The notes under the pieces were generated by a model. That model was not told where the DNA came from. It saw nothing but the letters and a program-made list of their open reading frames with translations, and did no database searches. Shown here piece after piece: positions 56,862-64,000 of a stretch of 64,000 nucleotides of DNA. Source of the stretch: Primula veris (lineage: Eukaryota > Streptophyta > Magnoliopsida > Ericales > Primulaceae); assembly GCA_963682055.1 (NCBI GenBank), contig OY821745.1, forward strand, positions 16,499,501 to 16,563,500. Direction: 5' to 3'. The first letter of the stretch is position 1; every line of letters begins with the position of its first letter. The translations under genes were made by a program, and so were the position numbers.

Positions 56862-57245
56862 CCTTCCCCCTTCCTTTTTTCTTTTTCTCTGCTCTTTCCC
56901 CATCTTTTCCCATCTCTTCCTTTTTCTTCTTTTTTTTTATTTTCTCCGTTTCCATCATTTCTTCCTCTTTCTCTCTTGTGTTTTCTTTTTTTTATACTCT
57001 GTTTTCTCGTACTTTTTATTCTTTTCTTTTTTCGTTTCTTTGACTTCCTTTTTAGTTGTCGGTCTCCTTCGTCTCTTTATCTTCTTCTCATCTGTTTTTC
57101 TTCTGTGCCTCCTCTTTCTTTTTCTTCATCTTCTCTCCCATCACTCTTTCTCTTTTCTCTTTTTTTTTTTTTTTATGCACCACTACGATGTAACAATCAT
57201 CCCTGTGATCCTAAGGGTTTAGTGTTACATCTAGGGTTTTTGTCA

Positions 57246-57420
57246 TTTTTTTCTTTTTGACTCTTCTTTCTTATCCCTTCTTCTTTATGTTCCTCCTCTT
57301 CGCTTCTTTCTTCCCTTTTTGTTTTCTTTTTATGCTTCTTTCCTTCGTTTCTTGCACTCTTCTTCTTTTCCTCTTCTTGCTTTTCCTTTCTCTTTCTTCT
57401 TACTTTTTCTTTTTGGCGTC
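57246..57420. repeat. Second polypyrimidine tract, right LTR only
   Basis: About 175 bp of nearly pure C/T on the plus strand begins at the point where the left LTR is deleted. A further poly(T) run lies at 62168-62193. Confidence 0.85.
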
Positions 57421-57899
57421 TCCTGCTCACTTGGTCAGCTGATATAGTTGATCCTTTGCCTGATCTTCTGTACTAGCTCTTCTTGGATGTAATAGATTCT
57501 CTTTTGGATGTAAATAGGTTTTTATCTCGGATGTAATAGACCACGATGTAATATTGTCTATTGATGTAATGAACAATGATGTATTCCATCTTCATTAATG
57601 AAAAGTATTTTTGCCCTTTTCTTTTTGCATTTCTTTTTATATTGTACCTGTGGTTTGTTGTTTGTCTGGAATCTAGATCTTTGAATATCTCGTCTTTATT
57701 TCTTCTGCACTGTAGTCTCAGATGTCAGTAGATGTCCCCATCACTGTCAAACATATGTGCATGCTCCCTAGTAGGTCAGGAAATATCATACTCTCCGTTC
57801 TATAAGTACTAATCTTTTCTTTGGTAATTTATCATCTCTTTTTTCTTTTTGCTTCTCTCTTAGCCCTTTATTTTCTTCCGTACTAAACAATTTCTCAGA

Positions 57900-58289
57900 A
57901 TGTCTGGACCTGTGGTGAGATACCCTGCTCAGATGAAGGGTTTGGACTCTGAGGTATCTCGGGTCCGTCGTCGGATGGCAAGGCTTGAGAAAGAGTATGG
58001 CGTTTTGGCATTGAGCTTGTTCGGCTCTTATCCTGAAGAGACGGTGAAGTGGACCGAGATGTCGGCACTGAGTCGCCAGCTCGATCACTTGTTGTTGCAG
58101 AGAAACCATCTGGCCAACTCCTGGTATGATGCCGAGGAAATTTGGGACCATTCTCAAGATGAGTTTGACAACCCTCCTCAAGGCCTAGCTAGCATAATGG
58201 TAAAGAATGCTCGGCTCGTGGAGCGCGTCAGGGTTCTTACTATGGAAAACAACAGGATCTCCTCGGAAAATGACGATTTGGTCGCATGA
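57900..58289 (+). CDS. LTR antisense gene d: 129-residue coiled-coil protein
   Basis: Starts MSGPVVRYPAQMKGLDSEVS and is helical throughout (RVRRRMARLEKEYGVLALSL, MSALSRQLDHLLLQRNHLAN, RLVERVRVLTMENNRISSEN). Preceded by a pyrimidine-rich leader. The MSGP start and helical build suggest kinship with gene c. Present only in the right LTR because the left lost this region. Function unknown. Confidence 0.55.
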   Translation: MSGPVVRYPAQMKGLDSEVSRVRRRMARLEKEYGVLALSLFGSYPEETVKWTEMSALSRQLDHLLLQRNHLANSWYDAEEIWDHSQDEFDNPPQGLASIMVKNARLVERVRVLTMENNRISSENDDLVA

Positions 58290-58600
58290 ACGATTCCTAC
58301 CAAGCTCGGTTGAATTGTTCTGCTCGTTTTGCTTTCTCTCGGTCTGGCAGTTCGGTTTTTCCGCCCATTGATCCTTAGATTGGGCTGATTTTCTTTTGTA
58401 TTTCTCCTTTTGCCATTTGTGTTTTATCTTCTGTATTTGACGAACCAGTTGTATCTTTTCGTGTCTCGTGCCTGTCTTGTGAACCATTGTAACGCTTCGT
58501 ATTTTGTGCCTTTTGATTCTCTATAAATGCTCCCTATTGCTTGTATCTCATTATCAATTTCTACCTCTCTCTCTTGTTTTATAATTTGCTTTTGTGTGAG

Positions 58601-58963
58601 ATGGCTCCCATCACTAGGTCTGCTTCCAAAAAGAAAGCCCTTATGGAAGAGGAGCCTACCTTTTTGCTACCTCGTCCTCCTGGCTTTGGGGAGGAGGATT
58701 TGACTCCTCTTCAACTAAAAGAAATTGAGATGTCATGGCTGAAACATGATCTCATGTGTGCTCGGACTAAAGCGAGGAGGTTTAAACAATATTGGGACGA
58801 GGAGGGCACTGCTCGTTTCAAGGCCGAGCAAAAATGCGAGTCTCAGTCTTACGCCTTGAAATAGGCTGAGATGGCGATTTCTCGTTTGGTTAGGGAGAAG
58901 GAGCGTCTGGAGGAACTTTTGGCGAAGAGGGACGTTGCTATGGGGGATAGTTCGAAAAAGTAG
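58601..58963 (+). pseudogene. LTR antisense gene e: small coiled-coil protein with internal stop
   Basis: A 120-codon frame starting MAPITRSASKKKALMEEEPT (basic, then acidic) with a helical second half (RLVREKERLEELLAKRDVAM) and a Ser/Lys end. TAG at 58862 interrupts it at codon 88; the same frame stays coding-like beyond, so this is a recent nonsense change. TATAAATG at 58522 and AATAAA at 59019 frame it as a discrete gene. The ending GDSSKK recalls the Ser-rich, Lys-terminated ends of genes a and b. Confidence 0.55.
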
Positions 58964-59665
58964 GACGGGTGTATTTTCTTTTTCTGTTGTATTGTTTGTG
59001 TTTCCCCCTTTGTGGATGAATAAAACTTGTGTTGCATTTGATTCTGTCCTATTTTATTTCCTGTTTGCTTCTCTTTTATGTTTCTGATCATACACCGAAC
59101 AATATGTCCGGTTATCCCCCCGGAGAGCGTTGTTAGACTTGATGTTTCCTGCCATCAAGCTAGAAACGGTCTTCGTCCACTTTGTTCGGTGGGCCCTTGT
59201 GTTAAGGATTGACTTGGGAGTCGAGGAACTTTAATCGGGGGATATTCTCGGTGTGATAGTAGTGGTAGCGTATGTAAGAAGCTTTTCGTGGTAGGGTCCA
59301 CTGGCCGTTTATTTAGGTCTAATGATGTGAACTGCCTTGGGTAGTGGGATACGCGCTGACGTGGCGAAATCTGGAGCGTGTATATGTTAAAAAAGAGCAG
59401 CGGTTGTTGACTTTCGTATGGTTGGAAAAAGATAAACCTCTGTGACACGAAAGGACGGTTATTATTTTATTCCTTTTGTGACTCCACTCCTTTTAATTGT
59501 GCCAAGTAATCCTGTTTATTTTTATCATAGAATTCGCTGAAGAAAATATCATTCTCTCTCTAAAGCATATTCTTCCCGCCAAAAAGGAAAAGAGTTCGGC
59601 CGCTTGATCTAGGGTTTCGTGGTTTTGTTGGAAGACTTGCTGCTGTTCGCGCTTGCTTGCTCATA

Positions 59666-62116
59666 ATGATTACTGTAAGTGATTTTTTGTTCTCCCCCCT
59701 TCCCTCTTTTAGGAGTTGTATTTGGTTTGTCGTTGTAGTCATAGGTGTGTCGTTGGTATATGGTTCAGGTTATCTATATATGTCTGATGATTCTGATGTA
59801 ATGTGCGTGGGGGGGGGGGGGGGGGTGGTGGCTCTCGTTCTATTGATGTGGTTCTGGTTTGTGTATTTGGTTAGTATATTGATGGACTTTTGATGATCTT
59901 TGTATAGGAAATTTTGACCCAAAGTGTGGCCCAAGTAGGCACATTCGTGGAGAAAGATTTTAAAGAACTCGCCGGAATCCCTGACAACATACGTATCCGG
60001 CTTCCTATTTCTGACGAGGAGGTGCTGGGATTTGTACCTGCCGGCGAGGTGGCCGTGCGTTCTTCGGCATTCTTTACTGGGTGTCTTCGACTGCCTTTTA
60101 CAAACTGGGTGGCTTCGTTCTTTGAGGCCGTCCAAATTGCTCCGGCCCAACTGGCCCTAAATGGTTACCGTACTCTGAATGGTATCCAAAGGCTATCGGA
60201 GTTGTCCGGAATACCGATTGAACTGAAGGACGTCTTTGGAGTCTATAGTTTGAGCTTTGAGCGTCGCAGCTCGTATTTGAAGACTCTGCGTGCCTTTTGC
60301 CGGCTCGTTATCGGTTTGCCGGATACCAATAAAGAGCGTAATCTTGGTATTGTAATTGCTTCCGGTGCATGGGGTTGTGCGGGACACCAGATTCCTGGAC
60401 CGGCGACCAATGCTCCCATCATGCCAGACCTCGGTGCCCCCAATGTAGAGGCCCTGTTAGCTCTTTGGAAATGGTGGGGGCCTGGACCGACGCCGGATCC
60501 TGCGAGTCGTACGGCTCCCATGTTGCTCGGTTACCCTATGGGGTCGGTGACCAAGGGAAATCCGGCACCCGAGATCCCCAAAGAGCCCGAGGAGGAATTC
60601 TTAAAGGTGGTCCAAGCTCGATGTGCTACTCGGCTTGGGAAAAAAAACCGTTCGTTCTAAGCGTCGTGCAGCTGACCCTGTCGTTGAAACAACGAAGAGG
60701 GCTAGGGGAACCGATACATCGGTTACCGAGGAAGATGCTAACGTTGGTTCGGGCGAGGGGGTGTGTGCCGCTGGTCAAGGGGATACCGCCGAGGATGCCT
60801 CTGCTCCGGGCGAGGTATGTGTATAGTTATTATGATTTTCTTGTCTGTTGGTTGTTAGTCATTTGGTGCGCTAGTGCTTTGCTTTATTAGTCATCTTGTT
60901 TCAGCTACTGACTTCTACATTGGTTACCCTCGCTCTTGCCCGGTCTATGGGTATTATTGTGTTTCAGGGGTCGGTCGACGATGTATTCGGATATATGAAC
61001 CTCTTGACGAGCATGGGAGAGGGGACGATGACTTTGCCGGTCATCTCGCCTATCCCCACCGAGGGTCCGATAGATTTGTCCGCGTGCTCGCCCCTCCGTA
61101 ATGAGGAAGAGATCGAGCATAGGGCCCCTGAGATTGAGCAGTTGGAGGAGGATGTGGGGGTGGAGATGAAAGGCCACGAAGAGAATGTCGGGGATGTTGT
61201 GACGGGTGTCGAGGATGAAGCTCTCGACGGATCCGAAAAGGTGTTGGTTGACGGGGTCGTAATGACCCGGTACATTGACCGATGTAGGGGTGAACTGCTG
61301 GATCAACCGAGAACGCTGAAGATGGGGTATACAGCTCTGAAACCCCTTGTGTTCAAGAATGCAGAAAAACTATCTGCCCAACCGACAATGTCAGTTATAG
61401 AGCAGGCCCACGCGGATGCGCCGAGGGTACGTGGGGCTCGTATTGCACTAGATAGGTTTGGTTCTTGTACTTTATCTGGAAACTAATGTGTTGAAGTGCA
61501 GATTGCTGTGAGTGCCGTGGCGCTACGGGATCAGCTGGGAGCTCTAGAGGGTGAGAAAGAGAAGCTGGTGACCGAGAAGGATAATCTGGTGGTCGAGAAG
61601 GAGAAATTAGAGGCCGAGAAGAAAACCCTGGGCGAGAATTATGACAAACTGTCGGTGGACTTCCTGCACATGACCGAGGATGTCGAGAAATTGAGGGTGG
61701 AAAAAGAGAGCATGGCCGCTAAGTACGGCGAATTAGAGGAGGAGAACTTGCTCCTGGCTGAGGACGTGGAAGCCGAAAAGGCTAAGGTGTCTGCCCTGAA
61801 AACGGCACAGGCGGAGGAGCGGAAAAAGTTAGCGATGATGGCCAACTTTTCTGTATACTGCGCTCATGTGCGGGCGCTCAACTTCGCGAATGTTCCTCTG
61901 TCGGATAGGGCGTGGTCGGAGTTGGTGTATCCGTGTCCGCATGGTGCACCGCCGAAACCCGTGGAATGGGCGAATCTTCGTGAAGAAGAGCTTCCTCGGC
62001 TACCGGGGCAGACAATTTCGACAGCGCTGCGTCCTCACTCTATGTCGACCGCGTCCACTCCTCGACCGGATGCTACTGTTGTTCCCCCACCAGCATCTCC
62101 TCAGGTGGAACCTTGA
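59666..62116 (+). pseudogene. LTR antisense gene h: four-exon gene with Transposase_28-like domain and coiled coil
   Basis: Exons 59666-59674, 59908-60814, 60968-61426 and 61502-62116 give about 662 residues once a 1-nt excess in an A8 run (60640-60647) is allowed for. Residues ~30-150 (RLPISDEEVLGFVPAGEVAV, FTGCLRLPFTNWVASFFEAV, IAPAQLALNGYRTLNGIQRL) match the plant 'putative gypsy type transposon' domain (Transposase_28, PF04195). A Lys/Arg patch (SKRRAAD) and an acidic segment follow, then a strong coiled coil in exon 4 (ALEGEKEKLVTEKDNLVVEK) and a Pro/Ser tail. Related genes occur antisense to pol in other Tat elements (for example Grande of maize), normally outside the LTR. Role unknown. 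The extra A makes this copy out of frame unless corrected. Confidence 0.72.
59809..59825 (+). repeat. G17 homopolymer in intron 1 of gene h
   Basis: Seventeen consecutive G on the plus strand, followed by tggtgg. Unusual in such AT-rich DNA and able in principle to form a G-quadruplex; also a spot for sequencing error. Confidence 0.9.
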
Positions 62117-62345
62117 CTATCTTTCTAGCATTATGTATATATTTTATTTTATTTTTTGTGTTTTTTTGTGTTTTTTTTTTTTTTTTTTTTTTTGTATCTA
62201 GAAACAGATTCTTTTGGGGAAGTGATAATATAGGTGTTGTGGTTTCTTTCTGTTGGGCTTGCGTGGGCTAATTTCTTTTGATGGTCGTCATATTTTGAAG
62301 GATATGAAAACAAAATATTGTCAGGTACCAAATAACCCCCTTGCC

Positions 62346-62918
62346 ATGGTGGTCTGGACCTCGCCTAGTCGTAGTGTAGGTGACGTAATGGAGGATTTGG
62401 AAAGGTCTAACGCGTCCCTTACCGCGAAATTGACTTGTGCCTATCAGGAAATCGAGGGTCTGAATATTCATATTTCCAACCTGGCGATCCGGTTACGTGA
62501 TTTGGGAGAGAAATTTAGTAAAAAGACCGCCCATTATACGGCAAATAAGGGTAGAGCAAAGGAACTTCTCAGTGCCCTACGACGTTCTCGTGATGAAGCC
62601 CGAGGTCGTGTGACGAGCTTGAGCTTGGTCCTTGGGGCCGTTTTCGAGGACGCGGATCTGCTGCTATCCTTTGCCAAAGCGTATTGGGCCCGAGCTCGCG
62701 CCTTAGAGGTGCTGGAGCATATAAACGGAATGAGTGGTGTGTCCCGGGCAGAGCGCATGGTGGATGCGAAGGCCGGGGTAACTGAAACCACTGTTGCCTT
62801 GAGCCGAATCGAGGCGGTCATTCGTGAGCGTTTGGGGACGCAAATTAATTCATTGCGAGATATTCATTTTGCCGATGTAGTAGAGACTTCGGCGTCTGTT
62901 GAGGGGTTGTCGGATTAG
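62346..62918 (+). CDS. LTR antisense gene f: ~190-residue helical protein (complete copy)
   Basis: Starts MVVWTSPSRSVGDVMEDLER and continues in helices (SLTAKLTCAYQEIEGLNIHI, ELLSALRRSRDEARGRVTSL, ALEVLEHINGMSGVSRAERM). An in-frame extension to 62253 contains a possible splice acceptor ('ttgtcag' at about 62322), so the true start may be on another exon. It lies 230 bp after gene h and 130 bp before gene g. Its existence here proves that the left LTR copy is truncated. No known domain. Confidence 0.55.
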   Translation: MVVWTSPSRSVGDVMEDLERSNASLTAKLTCAYQEIEGLNIHISNLAIRLRDLGEKFSKKTAHYTANKGRAKELLSALRRSRDEARGRVTSLSLVLGAVFEDADLLLSFAKAYWARARALEVLEHINGMSGVSRAERMVDAKAGVTETTVALSRIEAVIRERLGTQINSLRDIHFADVVETSASVEGLSD

Positions 62919-63050
62919 TAAAATAGCTTGTTTTGTCGTTTTCTTTGTAGCTTGTATAAAAAATTCTCTCTTTTTTTTTTTTTTTTTTTTTTTTATTCAT
63001 CTTTTCTCGTTCTTCTCCCCCCCTCTTTTTTTTTATAGGCACATGCTACT

Positions 63051-63689
63051 ATGTCGCACCAGGCTGGTTCTCCATGCCTAGTTAACCCGGGGTTAGGACC
63101 TACTGGTGCTGCCCGGGACGAGGTCTCATCTGGTGCGGCTAGTGAGGTGCCTGACAGGTGGCCCTATATTGTTTTGATGAGCAAAAATGTCAAATTGACC
63201 GATCAATGTGCTCGACTGCGGACCAAGCTGAAAACCCAGGCGGCCTCTTTTCGAGAATACGTTCGCCGTGCCGAGCATGCTGTTGAGGTTCAGGAGCGTC
63301 GTTTGGATCGATATTGGCGTGCAAAGGGCGAGTACTTCGGCAAATTAAAGTTGCTTGTGACCAAGGCCAACGTGTTGGTGAAGTATTTCCGTTTGTCCCG
63401 AGCCAGATACGATGCTTCCGCAGCTGTGATTGAAGCTCGCCGTGACCTCTCCTTTGACGATGATCGCCGTAAAGCGGCCTCGGATGCTCACGAGTCCGCC
63501 AAAGAAGCCGAGTTCAACGCGCGGCTTCAAACGCTGACTTGTGTTGGGGCTCATACGACCAATTTTGATGCCCTCATTTCTGAGGAGCGTTTTGATGGTG
63601 ATGAGTCTGATGGGTACACAACGACTGACGACGAAGAGATTGAACTCGGTCAATTACCGTCGTGCTCCTCCTGCAGTAGCTCTTCTTAA
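63051..63689 (+). CDS. LTR antisense gene g: 212-residue helical protein (right copy)
   Basis: Identical translation to the left copy. The sequence after it also matches the left LTR to the window edge. Confidence 0.6.
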   Translation: MSHQAGSPCLVNPGLGPTGAARDEVSSGAASEVPDRWPYIVLMSKNVKLTDQCARLRTKLKTQAASFREYVRRAEHAVEVQERRLDRYWRAKGEYFGKLKLLVTKANVLVKYFRLSRARYDASAAVIEARRDLSFDDDRRKAASDAHESAKEAEFNARLQTLTCVGAHTTNFDALISEERFDGDESDGYTTTDDEEIELGQLPSCSSCSSSS

Positions 63690-64000
63690 ATGAATCTCTT
63701 TAGTGTCGTTGATCTTCTTGTTGCCTCCGTAATGCGGGCGAGGACTAAATATGTGATTTCTTTATTCCTGTTTTGTACCTTTCCATTGCCGTACTGCTAT
63801 TTAATTGATTGGATCGATTTTTCCTTGCCAAATCATTTGTTATTTCGTTATTCCTGTTTTGAAGATGCTTCTTGTTGATATTTTGTTGTTTTAGATTGAT
63901 TCTTCTTCATTGTTTTAGCCAATTTATATTGCATCGCCGTCATAAAGTGGACCTGAATAATACCTTGCATTGTACCTGCATATAAATTTCATAGTATTCC

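Larger units (their letters stand above)
42959..64000 (-). mobile_element. Tat-lineage Ty3/gypsy LTR retrotransposon with giant LTRs (right end outside window)
   Basis: Gag-pol reads on the minus strand from 54116 to 48198. A sequence starting TGATAAAGCCATAACTTTGG appears at 42959 and again at 54196. From each start the two copies run in parallel at very high identity, so they are the LTRs. A primer-binding-site motif adjoins the inner end of the right copy. Second RNase H domain, absence of a chromodomain and RT motifs place it in the Tat group (non-chromovirus). The copies differ at only about a dozen positions noticed over ~4.5 kb, plus one large deletion, so insertion was recent. The LTRs carry genes on the opposite strand. 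The inner boundary of the left LTR lies somewhere between 47485 and 48197; I could not find a polypurine tract there. Confidence 0.9.
54196..64000 (-). repeat. Right (5') LTR, at least 9.8 kb, continues beyond window
   Basis: Begins TGATAAAGCC directly beside the primer-binding site and is still matching the left LTR at the last base of the window (equivalent to 47485). Its full length is therefore between 9.8 and about 10.5 kb. It holds at least eight plus-strand coding units, described separately, antisense to gag-pol. Confidence 0.88.

Noticed and set aside
60623..60890. Separate genes at the end of exon 2 of gene h
   Set aside because: They are the continuation of exon 2 in another frame after the A8 run, so I joined them into gene h as a frameshift.

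Overview
The window is nuclear DNA of a flowering plant, very probably a eudicot. It is AT-rich, its genes have GT-AG introns, and it is crowded with Mutator-like elements (MULEs), short 'ctccctccgtc'-ended MITEs and a Ty3/gypsy retrotransposon. Only three ordinary host genes are visible: an ARID-domain protein running off the left edge (260-4375, minus), a FAR1-RELATED SEQUENCE 5-like gene (22297-27313, plus) and a SLOW GREEN 1-like chloroplast TPR gene (30876-33181, minus). I rebuilt their exons from splice sites, and all phases agree. I cannot name the species.

Layout. 1-7330: ARID gene and its tandemly duplicated upstream region. 7437-10375: a 2.9 kb MULE (MULE-C) with ~100 bp terminal inverted repeats (TIRs) and a 9-bp target duplication, carrying a broken gene of the 'putative plant transposon protein' type. 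11686-19706 and 35338-41992: two copies (MULE-A, MULE-B) of one large family. Each has a plant mobile domain (PMD) gene followed by a FAR1-type transposase fused to an OTU cysteine protease. Arrays of a short palindrome lie at the ends and between the genes. MULE-A has perfect 9-bp target duplications and MULE-B has 7/9 matching ones. Both copies are inactivated, by different mutations. The FRS5-like gene, itself a domesticated MULE transposase, sits between them.

42959-64000: a Tat-lineage Ty3/gypsy element inserted on the minus strand. One gag-pro-RT-RNaseH-aRNaseH-integrase frame (54116 down to 48198) is broken by a single stop. It is flanked by extraordinarily long LTRs. The right LTR is at least 9.8 kb and continues past the window; the left LTR is the same sequence with 5.3 kb deleted. 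On the strand opposite gag-pol, the LTR carries a series of small coiled-coil genes, several with their own TATA box and poly(A) signal, plus one four-exon gene with a Transposase_28-like domain.

The most unusual features are the LTR-borne antisense gene series and the PMD plus transposase-OTU MULE family with palindrome arrays. Everything was read by eye. Family assignments rest on recognised motifs, not on searches.
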